64,000 bases of DNA from Algoriphagus kandeliae (GTDB taxonomy: Bacteria > Bacteroidota > Bacteroidia > Cytophagales > Cyclobacteriaceae): NCBI RefSeq assembly GCF_004571135.1, contig NZ_SPSB01000004.1, positions 62,001-126,000 of the forward strand, read 5' to 3'. Both the position numbers and the translations under genes were made by a program. Below, piece by piece: positions 52,499-61,850 of the stretch. The notes beneath the pieces are model-generated. The model ran no database searches and had not been told where the DNA came from. It was given only the letters and a program-made list of their open reading frames with translations. Every line of letters begins with the position of its first letter. The stretch's first letter is position 1.

Positions 52499-53908
52499 TT
52501 AAAATCTATAATCCAAGATAATTGATGTGTTTACCATATTCACCCGATTGATCACATACTCTATCGGAGTCACTTGGTTGGCATATTGTTTTTTCCCAAC
52601 TACCAACAATTGCAAATCTAATCCTTTAAAGAACCCATCAAAGCGGTAATCCACCAACCCACTAAAGTGGTAATAGTTTGGAATACCGTATTTGTTTAAT
52701 CTGACATCTTCAAAATCTGCAGTATCAGTATGAGAAGCTCCAAAACTGACCTTTAATTTATCATGTATAAAGGTGTGGTCGTATTGGATCATAAATGAGC
52801 TTCCTCCACCAAGTCCTTCAAATCGCTCGCGCTGAAGACTGACGAAAAACTGCTCTCTTCCCCACTCTCTTGGAAACAAGAACCTGCCATGATTAGAAAC
52901 TCCCAAATAGTTGGCAGTCAACAAGGCGTGTGGCCATTTAATACCTGCTCGAAAGCCTATTCCATAGGATTTCTCCCCAGGAAGGATATAAGCTTTTGCA
53001 GGATCATGATTTCCTCCATCTCCTATAGCCGTTTGAGCAAAACCCTGGGCTCCCCATACTCCATCTACTTTTCCGCCCCATTTAGCAGTACCGGTAGCCT
53101 GAAGAAAAGAAATCCCAAATACTCCCTCAGCAAGGTAATTCCAAGATTGGATGTGAAGATCATCTTTCAAGTATTCCACTCCAACAATCCCAATCCCCTT
53201 CGATTCTACGTGATGCTTATAACTTTCATCTTCGCCTAGAGGATTTCTACCTGTATTATAAAATCCAAATGATTCCTCAACAGGTAACCACTCCAATGAC
53301 CCTCTGGAAATCACATGGGTAAACCAAGCACCATTGAAATGAAAATTACTTGGCGTATAATCAATGGAAATTCCACTGAAAAGGTTTGGACGCATGCGGT
53401 TATCAGAAGCATTCAAAAGCGGACTTTCGAAATGATGTCTTCCAGCCCAAATCGAAAGATCTTCTTTTTGATATGAAATGAATAGCTCTTCTAATCGATC
53501 CATATCCTTATGATTTGCCGGGTGATGAACATCATAAAGGGTAATTTCATATCTGTTACCAACCCCGGTAATCGGATCTTTCTTTTGGATGTTATTTTCA
53601 TAATGCCTGAAAACAAAGAATCCGCTAAACCCAACTCCAAATCCTTTCCATCGAGGACTGAAATATCCAAGCCCTGCACCCGTTCCCCAGGTACTATAAT
53701 CCATCAGGTCTCCCTGATTCACTGTCGCCATAAAGAAAGAACGAAGATGGAATTCAAAAGAACCACTTTCCAGAACTTTCCCAAAGAGACGTTCTTGTGT
53801 AGGCTCTTCTTTGGTTTCATGACCATGCTGCGCAAATAAATTTTGAGCATTAACAGCCATTAGACCTAAGACCACCAAAAGGAAAACAAAATTGCGTTTC
53901 ATTTTCAT
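52499..53908 (-). CDS. Outer-membrane porin-like protein of the sulfur module
   Basis: A 469-residue protein with a Sec signal (about 1-26, ending NLFAQ) and a short His-rich start (HGHETKEEPTQE). The mature part is a run of about 16-18 amphipathic strands with glycine-aromatic turns and ends in DYRF with a terminal Phe, as outer-membrane barrels do. The strand LRSFFMATVNQGDL and the GxGLGYFSPRWKGFGVGFSG block recall OprD-type porins, but the assignment is weak. Placed between the persulfide dioxygenase and transporter genes, it is a good candidate for the outer-membrane entry route of the sulfur compound; that is inference. Confidence 0.75.
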   Translation of the reverse strand: MKMKRNFVFLLVVLGLMAVNAQNLFAQHGHETKEEPTQERLFGKVLESGSFEFHLRSFFMATVNQGDLMDYSTWGTGAGLGYFSPRWKGFGVGFSGFFVFRHYENNIQKKDPITGVGNRYEITLYDVHHPANHKDMDRLEELFISYQKEDLSIWAGRHHFESPLLNASDNRMRPNLFSGISIDYTPSNFHFNGAWFTHVISRGSLEWLPVEESFGFYNTGRNPLGEDESYKHHVESKGIGIVGVEYLKDDLHIQSWNYLAEGVFGISFLQATGTAKWGGKVDGVWGAQGFAQTAIGDGGNHDPAKAYILPGEKSYGIGFRAGIKWPHALLTANYLGVSNHGRFLFPREWGREQFFVSLQRERFEGLGGGSSFMIQYDHTFIHDKLKVSFGASHTDTADFEDVRLNKYGIPNYYHFSGLVDYRFDGFFKGLDLQLLVVGKKQYANQVTPIEYVINRVNMVNTSIILDYRF

Positions 53909-53950
53909 GTTAGAATTGTGACTTTGATCACATCTGATGGGTTTATACTA

Positions 53951-53980
53951 AAAATGGCAAGCCTACCGGCCTGCCATTTT
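53951..53980 (-). terminator. Hairpin between the CstB-like and porin genes
   Basis: Seven paired bases, one mismatch and three more GC pairs form a stem followed by TTTTT on the minus strand. It lies about 28 bases past the CstB-like stop and 43 before the porin start, so it may reduce expression of the downstream genes. Confidence 0.6.
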
Positions 53981-54007
53981 CTTAAAGCAACTTTTCTACA
54001 GGATTCA

Positions 54008-55429
54008 TTATAGTAGGGTGGTCGGGCACACATAATCAGAAACTTTGAATTTGCCCGATTCTTTGATTGCTGTGAATCCACCAGCAACGTCGATGAGATT
54101 ATCATATCCTCTCGCTCTCAAAATTGAGTTAAAGATCATGGATCTGTAACCACCTGCACAATGCACGTAGTAAGTCTCATCCTTTTTTACTTTTAACATG
54201 GAGTCATTGATGTAATCCAACGGTGCATTTTCAGCTCCGATCACATGTTCTGACAAGAATTCAGAATTCTTTCTTACATCTAGAATATGAATGCTTGGAT
54301 CTCCTTCTTGAATTTTCGCTAATTCATCTACTGTGATAGAAGTGATAGAATCAACTTCATGTCCGCTTTCTTTCCAAGCTTTGAATCCACCTTTGATGTA
54401 ACCAATGGAAAAGTCATATCCCACTCGAGCTAATCGAGTTACCACTTCTTCCTCACGGCCTTCCTCAGCTACGATCAAGATTTCTTGCTTCAGGTCTGGA
54501 ATCATCGCTCCTACCCATACTGCAAAGCTTCCGTCAATTCCGATGTTAATTGAATTAGGGATAAAACCTTTTGCGAATACCTGAGCGTCTCTTGTATCCA
54601 AAATCATCGCTCCAGTTTCATTGGCTGCAGCTTCAAATTCTGCAGGAGACAAAGGTCTAATACCTCTTTCCAATACCTCGTCAATGCTGTCATATCCTTG
54701 GATATTCATCATTACGTTTTGAGGGAAATAAGCAGGAGGAGGAGTCAAACCAGTCAATACTTCTTTGATAAACTCTTCCTTGGTCATATCCTGAAGCGCA
54801 TAGTTGGTTTTCTTCTGATTACCTAAGGTATCGGAAGTTTCCTTACTCATGTTTTTACCACAAGCAGAACCTGCTCCGTGAGCTGGATATACAATCAAAT
54901 CATCTGGAAGAGGCATGATCTTGTTTCGAAGAGAATCGTACAGATGAGCTGCCAATTTCTCCTGAGTCAAGTCTTTTACTACTTTTTGAGCCAAATCAGG
55001 TCGGCCTACGTCACCGATAAACAAAGTATCACCAGTAAACAAAGCCTCTTCTTTTCCTTCCTCGTTGATCAACAAGTAGCAAACAGACTCCATTGTATGA
55101 CCTGGGGTGTGAATCACTTTGATTTTTGCCTTACCCAATTCGAAAACTTGTCCATCCTCAGCGATAATGGCATCAAATCCCATTTTCATACCGGTAGGAC
55201 CATAAACGATTTTTGCTCCAGTTTTAGCAGCTAAATCTTTATGTCCGGATACAAAGTCTGCATGGAAGTGAGTTTCCAATACATATTTGATTTTATCTCC
55301 TCTACGCTCAGCTTTTTCGATATATGGCTGAACTTCTCTCAAAGGGTCAATCACTGCGGCCTCGCCATCAGACTCGATGTAGTAGGCTCCCTGAGCCAAA
55401 CATCCGGTATAAATTTGTTCGATCTTCAT
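54008..55429 (-). CDS. CstB-like persulfide dioxygenase-rhodanese fusion
   Basis: A 473-residue enzyme with an N-terminal metallo-beta-lactamase-fold domain followed by two rhodanese domains. The metal site is THFHADFVSGH (H54, H56, D58, H63), with TPGHT, GDTLFIGDVGRPDL and PAHGAGSACG after it, the ETHE1-like persulfide dioxygenase pattern. The first rhodanese (about 260-355) has no Cys in its active loop (VAEEGREEE), so it is a pseudo-domain. The second (about 365-465) has an active loop CAGGYRS with C424. This order matches CstB of Staphylococcus aureus, which oxidises persulfides and yields thiosulfate. It follows the thioredoxin gene. Confidence 0.93.
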   Translation of the reverse strand: MKIEQIYTGCLAQGAYYIESDGEAAVIDPLREVQPYIEKAERRGDKIKYVLETHFHADFVSGHKDLAAKTGAKIVYGPTGMKMGFDAIIAEDGQVFELGKAKIKVIHTPGHTMESVCYLLINEEGKEEALFTGDTLFIGDVGRPDLAQKVVKDLTQEKLAAHLYDSLRNKIMPLPDDLIVYPAHGAGSACGKNMSKETSDTLGNQKKTNYALQDMTKEEFIKEVLTGLTPPPAYFPQNVMMNIQGYDSIDEVLERGIRPLSPAEFEAAANETGAMILDTRDAQVFAKGFIPNSINIGIDGSFAVWVGAMIPDLKQEILIVAEEGREEEVVTRLARVGYDFSIGYIKGGFKAWKESGHEVDSITSITVDELAKIQEGDPSIHILDVRKNSEFLSEHVIGAENAPLDYINDSMLKVKKDETYYVHCAGGYRSMIFNSILRARGYDNLIDVAGGFTAIKESGKFKVSDYVCPTTLL

Positions 55430-55516
55430 AGGTTATGTTTATTTAGTTTCTATCAAATAATATTTCAAATTTAGATATGGAATTTAGGGTCTTAAATGAC
55501 TTTTGTCACTTCGGGA

Positions 55517-55837
55517 TCAAGCATTTACCCCCAAATGTGATTCAATGACCTTCACCAAGTGATGAGCAGGCACTACTCCTGACTCTCTCCAAAGGATTTT
55601 TCCCTTTTGGAAAAGAACCAAAGTAGGAACCCCACGAACCTGGAAAGTTGAAGCAGCTAGTGGGTTACGATCCACATCTACTTTCACGATTTTCAGTCGA
55701 TCACCCACTTGTCTTGCCGTATCTTCCAGAATCGGCTGCATCATTTTGCAAGGGCCACACCAAGTAGCAAAGAAATCTACTAACACCGGGGTCTCCCCAT
55801 TGATCAATTCCTGAAAGGTTTTTGGCTGTGCACTCAT
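55517..55837 (-). CDS. Thioredoxin
   Basis: A 106-residue thioredoxin with the WCGPC redox motif (C27, C30), DVDRNP and the cis-Pro loop VRGVPTLVLFQ. I use the ATG at 55837 (MSAQPKTFQEL) and not the TTG nine bases upstream. It stands first in the sulfur module, 87 bases before the CstB-like gene. A thioredoxin here can reduce persulfides or rhodanese intermediates. It may not be the main cellular thioredoxin. Confidence 0.93.
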   Translation of the reverse strand: MSAQPKTFQELINGETPVLVDFFATWCGPCKMMQPILEDTARQVGDRLKIVKVDVDRNPLAASTFQVRGVPTLVLFQKGKILWRESGVVPAHHLVKVIESHLGVNA

Positions 55838-55968
55838 TGTCTGCAAATTTTAATGATGCAACAAATATAGAGGCCGACAATCGGCTCAATCAGTAATATT
55901 TATCACAAGAACGCATTTTTCCAAATTTTAAAAAGTGCTAAAAATCCACCACTTGGGAATAAATTTCC

Positions 55969-55976
55969 TATTTTCG
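55969..55976 (+). promoter_or_regulatory. Possible -7 promoter box of the DUF2723 gene
   Basis: TATTTTCG, one mismatch from TAnnTTTG, lies 22 bases before the ATG at 55999. No clear -33 box is seen. Confidence 0.4.
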
Positions 55977-55998
55977 TCCGTCAAAAATTATCGTATTG

Positions 55999-58980
55999 AT
56001 GCCCAATTTTAAGCAACTCAATAACATCACCGGCTGGGTGATGTTTGTGATAGCAACGCTAGTATACATCCTTACTGTTGAAGAAACAGCCAGTTTTTGG
56101 GACCCAGGAGAATTTATAGCCGTTTCCTACAAATTACAGGTACCTCACCCTCCCGGTGCACCTTTCTTTTTATTGGTCTACCGTATGTTCAGTTTCTTGG
56201 CCTTTGGCAATGAACTGGAAATAGCCTATTGGATGAACGTGGGTTCAGCGGTTTTCTCAGGTCTGACCATTTTATTTTTGTTTTGGTCTATCACCCTTTT
56301 TGGAAGAAAGCTTCTCGGTATTCTTCCAGGACAGGAAACCCAAGCTCAAACCATCAGTTTGTTGGGAGCGGGTATTGTAGGTTCTTTAATCTACACTTTC
56401 TCCGATAGCTTCTGGTTTTCTGCAGTTGAAGCGGAAGTATATGCCATGTCCTCCTTTTTCACTGCAATTGTGATTTGGGCATTTTTGAAATGGGACGTCA
56501 TCCAAGATCCTAAAGAAGCCAATAAATGGATGATTTTCATTGCTTATTTAGTTGGTTTATCAATTGGTGTCCACCTTCTTAATTTGGTGACCCTCCCTGC
56601 CTTGGCTTTAATTTATTATTTCAAAAAATACCCTAATCCAAACCTCAAAGGAGCAGCAGCAGCTTTCCTTTTAGGGGGAGTTGCATTGGTTATTATCAAT
56701 AATATCATCATTCCTGGCTTACCTAGTTTGGCCGGTTCTACCGAGATTTTCTTTGTCAATAGTCTTGGACTTCCATTCGGATCAGGAATTATCTTTTTCA
56801 TCATTGCCTTCTTGGGAGCCTTGTATGCAGCTTACCGTTATTCCTACAGAAAGGAGTTAGCAGGGTTAAATACGATTCTTTTGTCTTTGATTTTTATCCT
56901 TATCGGCTATAGTTCCTATACGCTGATCGTGGTCCGCGCAAATCAAGACCCTGTTATCAACGAGAATGGCCCGAAAGATATCATCAGCTTTGTTTCCTAC
57001 CTGAAGCGGGAGCAATATGGATATCGTCCTTTGCTTCATGGACAGTATTTCACAGCCAAACTAGTGGATCAGGAAGAAGGTGATCCAATCTACAGAAAAG
57101 GAAAAGACAAATACGAAATCGCAGACTACCAACTTGTCAACACTTACGAAAAAGAAAAGACAACCATTCTTCCTCGTATCTATTCTACTCAGGAAAACCA
57201 CAAGCGGATTTATCGTCAAAAACTAGGACTCCGAGAAGGACAAGATCCTACTTTCGGAGACAACCTTTACTTTATGTTCAGCCATCAGCTTGGACATATG
57301 TACTGGAGATATTTCATGTGGAATTTCTCGGGAAGGGAAAGCAATTTTACTGACGCTCCTTGGATTGGCTTAACAGATGCGCTTTCAGATAAGTACCCTG
57401 ATTACATCAAAGAAAATAAAGGACACAACAATTATCTGATGCTCCCGCTTTTGCTTGGAATCATCGGTCTTTTCTTTCAGGCTAAAGTTGACCCAAAATC
57501 TTTCTATGTAAACCTGATGCTATTCCTGATGATGGGAGTAGTCTTGGTGCTTTACCTGAACTCTCCTCCTGTCGAACCTCGTGAGCGGGATTACATTTAC
57601 GTGGGTAGTTTCTATGCCTTTGCTATTTGGGCTGGACTAGGTGTGATGGCGATTGCACAAGGACTTCAAAAATTCACCAAAAATCTAACCACTGCAGGAA
57701 TTATTGCTACACTGTTAACATTACCAGTGGCAGGCTTGATGGCTTCCGAAAACTGGAATGATCACAATCGTCATGGACGTTATTTCTCTGTAGACGCAGC
57801 CCGAAATTTCTTGGCATCTTGCGCTCCAAATGCAATCCTTTTCACCGGAGGTGACAATGACACCTTCCCGCTTTGGTATGTGCAAGAAGTGGAAGGTTTC
57901 CGCACCGATGTTCGGGTAATCGTACTCAGCTATTTCGATACAGACTGGTATGTGGATCAAATGACCCGACCAGCCAATGAATCTGCACCACTTCCATTCT
58001 CTTTAGCTCCTGAACGCTATCAAAAAGGAACGAATGATGTGTTATTCGTGATGGAAAGAGATGGATTGGATGCGATTTCCGCTAGGGAATATTTGAAGCT
58101 TTTGAATTCTGGCTCTAATCTATTGAAGATGCAAACAGGAGGGAAAAGCGAAATCAATATGGTTCCTTCCAGAAACTTAATCTTAGAAGTGGACAGTGCT
58201 TCCGTATTCCAAAAAGGAATTATCCCTTACGAATTCGAGCCGCTCTTTGCTCCTCAAATTAATCTTCAGATCAAAGGGCAATATGTAAGCAAGGGCACCA
58301 TGATGTTGATCGACCTAATAGCTTCCAATAACTGGGAGCGACCGATCTACTTCAACAATACCTCTTTGGCTACTATTGGTCTAAACTTGGAGGATCATGT
58401 GGTCATGGAAGGATTAACTTATCGACTTCTTCCTATTCGCAAACCTTCCTTCATTCGCGAGGAGTTGGTAAATGCTGAGTTGGCATATGAAAATTACATG
58501 GAGAAATTTGCCTTCCGTGGAATGGATGATCCAAATGCCTATTTGGATGAGGAATACCGAAGATTTGCTTCTAACCATAGAAGTACAGCGAATAGTATTG
58601 CCATGGCACTATTGGACCGGGATGAGTTGGATAAAGCCTCTGAAATCTTAAATAAGAACCTCCAAGTCATGCCAGACGAAGCCATTCCTTATGACCTATC
58701 GAATGGACAATCGGTTCCTTTGTTTTTCGAAGTAGGTGAAGACGAAACTGCTTTGGATATCGTAGACAAAGTGTCCAAGCGATCTTTGGATATGATTGAG
58801 TTTTACCTGGCTGAAAACAGGGATTATGATCGGGATATGATGATTTCGATCGAAATGATCCGCTATTTTATCCCACTATTGGAAGAGCGGGGCTATGAGG
58901 AAAAAGCTGAGGAACTTCGCACAAGAATGGAATCCTTACTTGGACCGGAAGAATCCGGAACTTTACTACCGAGACGATAA
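55999..58980 (+). CDS. DUF2723 membrane protein (glycosyltransferase family 117-like)
   Basis: A 993-residue protein. The first 600 residues contain about twelve to fourteen membrane segments; the rest is a soluble, probably periplasmic, domain. The opening ITGWVMFVIATLVYILTVEETASFWDPGEFIAVSYKLQVPHPPGAP with its acidic loop (EETASFWDPGEF) resembles the catalytic loop of GT-C glycosyltransferases and identifies DUF2723, which NCBI names family 117. The sugar and acceptor are unknown; protein O-glycosylation is a reasonable guess for Bacteroidota. An ATG at 55999 is preferred over the TTG just before it. A terminator follows directly. Confidence 0.9.
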   Translation: MPNFKQLNNITGWVMFVIATLVYILTVEETASFWDPGEFIAVSYKLQVPHPPGAPFFLLVYRMFSFLAFGNELEIAYWMNVGSAVFSGLTILFLFWSITLFGRKLLGILPGQETQAQTISLLGAGIVGSLIYTFSDSFWFSAVEAEVYAMSSFFTAIVIWAFLKWDVIQDPKEANKWMIFIAYLVGLSIGVHLLNLVTLPALALIYYFKKYPNPNLKGAAAAFLLGGVALVIINNIIIPGLPSLAGSTEIFFVNSLGLPFGSGIIFFIIAFLGALYAAYRYSYRKELAGLNTILLSLIFILIGYSSYTLIVVRANQDPVINENGPKDIISFVSYLKREQYGYRPLLHGQYFTAKLVDQEEGDPIYRKGKDKYEIADYQLVNTYEKEKTTILPRIYSTQENHKRIYRQKLGLREGQDPTFGDNLYFMFSHQLGHMYWRYFMWNFSGRESNFTDAPWIGLTDALSDKYPDYIKENKGHNNYLMLPLLLGIIGLFFQAKVDPKSFYVNLMLFLMMGVVLVLYLNSPPVEPRERDYIYVGSFYAFAIWAGLGVMAIAQGLQKFTKNLTTAGIIATLLTLPVAGLMASENWNDHNRHGRYFSVDAARNFLASCAPNAILFTGGDNDTFPLWYVQEVEGFRTDVRVIVLSYFDTDWYVDQMTRPANESAPLPFSLAPERYQKGTNDVLFVMERDGLDAISAREYLKLLNSGSNLLKMQTGGKSEINMVPSRNLILEVDSASVFQKGIIPYEFEPLFAPQINLQIKGQYVSKGTMMLIDLIASNNWERPIYFNNTSLATIGLNLEDHVVMEGLTYRLLPIRKPSFIREELVNAELAYENYMEKFAFRGMDDPNAYLDEEYRRFASNHRSTANSIAMALLDRDELDKASEILNKNLQVMPDEAIPYDLSNGQSVPLFFEVGEDETALDIVDKVSKRSLDMIEFYLAENRDYDRDMMISIEMIRYFIPLLEERGYEEKAEELRTRMESLLGPEESGTLLPRR

Positions 58981-58985
58981 AAACT

Positions 58986-59024
58986 GAAAAGGCTGGAAGT
59001 GAAAATTTCCAGCCTTTTTTTTGA
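58986..59024 (+). terminator. Terminator of the DUF2723 gene
   Basis: A 12-pair perfect stem (58987-58998 with 59007-59018) runs into TTTTTTTT on the plus strand, eight bases past the stop. It faces the convergent methyltransferase gene. Confidence 0.9.
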
Positions 59025-59027
59025 TTT

Positions 59028-59804
59028 TTATTTCTTCCAAAGAATGTAAAACAAATCCAAACCCTCTGCAGGATCATCGACCAAAGGATAATCTTCGTGG
59101 TTAATCTGAACCACAGATTCTCCTTGCTGCTGATGAAGTTTGTTTCGGTTCATCCGATTTAAAATTTCATATGGCATTCGAAGAATCCAGGCCGGCAGCC
59201 GATGTTGTAAATCCAAAAAATCAAATCGCATAATCTTTTGCACGGATTTTCGGTTGGCTTCATGATAAGCCCAAACCTTTTCATTTCCACCAATTCCTTT
59301 TGCCTCCACCTTATCAAAAATTCCCGCAGATAGGTCAATTAATTCCTGAGGCACATATTCACGAACATGCCAAGGGTTTCTAGACAGGGTATGGGTATTG
59401 TTCGGAGTAGAAATAATGGCTTTTCCTCCGGGACGGAGCATTCTATAAATTTCTTCCAAAAAAAGGCTATCATCCTGAATATGCTCGATTACCTGAAAGC
59501 TCACAATCGTATCAAAGCTATCATCGGCAAAATCCTTGAAAGGGGGAATTACTGCCTGACGAAAATCCACTCCGGGAAACCTGTTTTTTAAATCTTGGAT
59601 TACTTCTCCAATCTTATCAATCCCAATGTAAGAATCAGCCAAAGGAAGTAAAGTTTCCACACCTCTTCCCTCTCCACAACCTATTTCCAGCAATTTTCCA
59701 CTGATCCAAGGTTTGGCAGCAATATAGGCTTTGAGTAATCGTTGGTGGATGGGATTGTCACTGACCAACTTATCTGAGGCAATTTCCGTAGTGTAGGTAG
59801 CCAT
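59028..59804 (-). CDS. Class I SAM-dependent methyltransferase
   Basis: A 258-residue methyltransferase. Motif I LLEIGCGEGRGVETL lies near residue 37, the acidic motif II GIDKIG follows, and FDTIVSFQVIEHIQDD plus RMLRPGGKAIISTPN are the later motifs of the Methyltransf_11/25 type. The substrate is unknown. I place the start at the ATG at 59804 (MATYTTEIAS); a longer frame to 59954 would overlap the divergent GWxTD gene and adds a basic, non-conserved stretch. C-terminal residues FDLLDLQHRLPAWILRMPY are not part of the core fold. Confidence 0.88.
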   Translation of the reverse strand: MATYTTEIASDKLVSDNPIHQRLLKAYIAAKPWISGKLLEIGCGEGRGVETLLPLADSYIGIDKIGEVIQDLKNRFPGVDFRQAVIPPFKDFADDSFDTIVSFQVIEHIQDDSLFLEEIYRMLRPGGKAIISTPNNTHTLSRNPWHVREYVPQELIDLSAGIFDKVEAKGIGGNEKVWAYHEANRKSVQKIMRFDFLDLQHRLPAWILRMPYEILNRMNRNKLHQQQGESVVQINHEDYPLVDDPAEGLDLFYILWKK

Positions 59805-59865
59805 GTAAAATTTTACTATTTTGGCAAAAGTAAGTTTAATTTTTAAAACCTCTGAAATCAACTCA

Positions 59866-61101
59866 ATGAAGCAGAAAAACCTCCTTATCCGGATATTTTT
59901 TCTCCTTGTTCTCGGCTTCCCTTTTTCTTTGCTTGCCCAGCAAAACCTGAGCAATCTTAATCAGGCACTACGCTATTCCAGATATTCCCGGTTGGGATTA
60001 AAAATCATCCCCATCAAGGTGGATGACAATCAATATCGTGTACAGTTTGTAGCGGAAAAGATTGAAGAAAATCCTGACTTGAATGCTTACAATTTTTCTT
60101 ACGCAATATTGAATAGCTATGAACAAAGCATTGAACCGGAAGATACCCAACTTTTTGCTTCTGAGGATCTGAGATATGATACAGACCGGCACTGGGTCTA
60201 CGAAAGAACTATCATACTACCTGCTGACCAAACTCAAGCGATTGTTCTATTTACTGCCTTGGATACTCGACAGGGAGATGAATATTATTACCACATTGAT
60301 TTGAAAAGTCCTTTTGTAGAAGATCATCCTACTTTTGGAGCCTATTATGCAAATGAGGTTCCTTTTGACCAGAACTATTTGAATGCTGAAGAAGCCTTAC
60401 TGTTCAAAACCACCCAAGGTCCAAACATTCATTCTTTCTTTTACCCTATGGACTTTGAAGTCCCCTATCCACCAATGGAAACCAAACCAGCTCCCGTTCC
60501 AAAAGAATTGGAGGTAATTGACCAAGGGGATTTCCTAGAAAATATTCCCAAAGCGCTGGATTCACAAGGATATTATTTCTTTCAGCAGGATACGAGCCAA
60601 TTGACAGGGCTCTTAATTAAGACCACACATGAGGTTTTTCCTAAAGTGAGAGATTGGGATGAAATGGTTCAAATGGTGACCTACATTTCTACCCGAAAAG
60701 AGCACGAGACTTTACTAATGGCTCAGGATAAAAAGAAGGCTTTGGATGAATATTGGCTGAAACTTACCCGCAATCCAGAAATTGCCAAAGACTTAATTCG
60801 AGAGTATTTCCGTCAAGTTGAATTCGCAAATATTCTATTTACAGACTTCAAAGAAGGTTGGAAAACCGACAAAGGAATGGTTTACATTATCATGGGACCA
60901 CCTCAGGAAGTCAATTTTTACCTGGATCGGGAAGTGTGGAGCTATCAGGGAATGGGCGAAAGTTCAAAAATTCGATTTACCTTTGCGCGCGTTAAGAATA
61001 TTCTTATTCCCCACTATTATACTCTCAACCGATCCCGCGCATATCAGCCGGTTTGGTTCAAAAACATATCCCAATGGAGAAGCGGAAAGATGGCTTTTTG
61101 A
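59866..61101 (+). CDS. GWxTD domain-containing exported protein
   Basis: A 411-residue protein with a Sec signal (MKQKNLLIRIFFLLVLGFPF, ending LLAQQ). The C-terminal quarter holds the family mark GWKTDKGMVYIIMGPPQEV near residue 331, after the helical DEYWLKLTRNPEIAKDLIREYFRQV. GWxTD proteins are found in Bacteroidota and relatives and have no known activity. I use the ATG at 59866; the upstream start at 59821 lies in the intergenic promoter region. The last 28 bases overlap the start of the rRNA methyltransferase gene. Confidence 0.85.
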   Translation: MKQKNLLIRIFFLLVLGFPFSLLAQQNLSNLNQALRYSRYSRLGLKIIPIKVDDNQYRVQFVAEKIEENPDLNAYNFSYAILNSYEQSIEPEDTQLFASEDLRYDTDRHWVYERTIILPADQTQAIVLFTALDTRQGDEYYYHIDLKSPFVEDHPTFGAYYANEVPFDQNYLNAEEALLFKTTQGPNIHSFFYPMDFEVPYPPMETKPAPVPKELEVIDQGDFLENIPKALDSQGYYFFQQDTSQLTGLLIKTTHEVFPKVRDWDEMVQMVTYISTRKEHETLLMAQDKKKALDEYWLKLTRNPEIAKDLIREYFRQVEFANILFTDFKEGWKTDKGMVYIIMGPPQEVNFYLDREVWSYQGMGESSKIRFTFARVKNILIPHYYTLNRSRAYQPVWFKNISQWRSGKMAF

Positions 61102-61850
61102 TCGAAAAAGGCGAACATGACAAAGATTTTATTTTTGGTACTCGTGCAGTTTTAGAGGCAATTCACGCTGCTAGAGAAATTGATAAAATCCTCGTACAAA
61201 AGGATGCCAACAATGATCTGATCAAAGAACTTCTCCGCGAAAGTAAGCAAGCAGGAATACCTGTTGTCAGAGTTCCAGAGGGAAAATTGAATCGAATTAC
61301 CCGAAAAAATCATCAGGGAGTAATTGCTCATTTATCTTCTATTTCCTACGCTTCTTTGGACAATGTCATTGACAATTGCTATGCGGTAGGAAAATCTCCC
61401 TTGCTTCTTGTTTTGGATCAGGTGACCGATGTGCGAAATTTTGGTGCCATTGCCCGTACAGCAGAATGCGCTGGAGTAGATGCTATTGTCATTCCTGAAA
61501 AAGGAAGTGCTCAAATCAATGCAGAAGCGGTAAAAACTTCAGCCGGAGCCCTTAATTTCATTCCTGTTGCTAGAGTCAAAAATCTGTTTTTTGCTTGCCG
61601 GGATTTACAGAAGATGGGACTTTCTCTGGTGGCAATTACTGAAAAGTCAGAAAAGGAAATGTATGAAGCAGATTTTTCTGCGCCAGCTGCTTTGATTTTG
61701 GGTTCTGAGGAAAGCGGAATTTCACCTGAAATCCTTCAAATCGCAGACGACAAGGTGAAAATTCCAATGTCAGGAAATATCGACAGCCTGAATGTTTCGG
61801 TTTCTGCAGGAGTAGCTATTTATGAAGCTATCCGACAGCGAAAGGCCTGA
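61074..61850 (+). CDS. rlmB: TrmH-family RNA 2'-O-methyltransferase (RlmB-like)
   Basis: A 258-residue SPOUT methyltransferase. The N-terminal substrate-binding domain starts FIFGTRAVLEAI, and the C-terminal trefoil-knot domain has LLVLDQVTDVRNFGAIARTAE (the Asn-Arg of motif 1), LILGSEESGI (motif 2) and MSGNIDSLNVSVSAGVAIYE (motif 3). It methylates the ribose of a guanosine in 23S rRNA (G2251 in E. coli) in the standard case. The ATG at 61074 overlaps the GWxTD gene by 28 bases. Its stop abuts the convergent ManC stop. Confidence 0.93.
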   Translation: MEKRKDGFLIEKGEHDKDFIFGTRAVLEAIHAAREIDKILVQKDANNDLIKELLRESKQAGIPVVRVPEGKLNRITRKNHQGVIAHLSSISYASLDNVIDNCYAVGKSPLLLVLDQVTDVRNFGAIARTAECAGVDAIVIPEKGSAQINAEAVKTSAGALNFIPVARVKNLFFACRDLQKMGLSLVAITEKSEKEMYEADFSAPAALILGSEESGISPEILQIADDKVKIPMSGNIDSLNVSVSAGVAIYEAIRQRKA

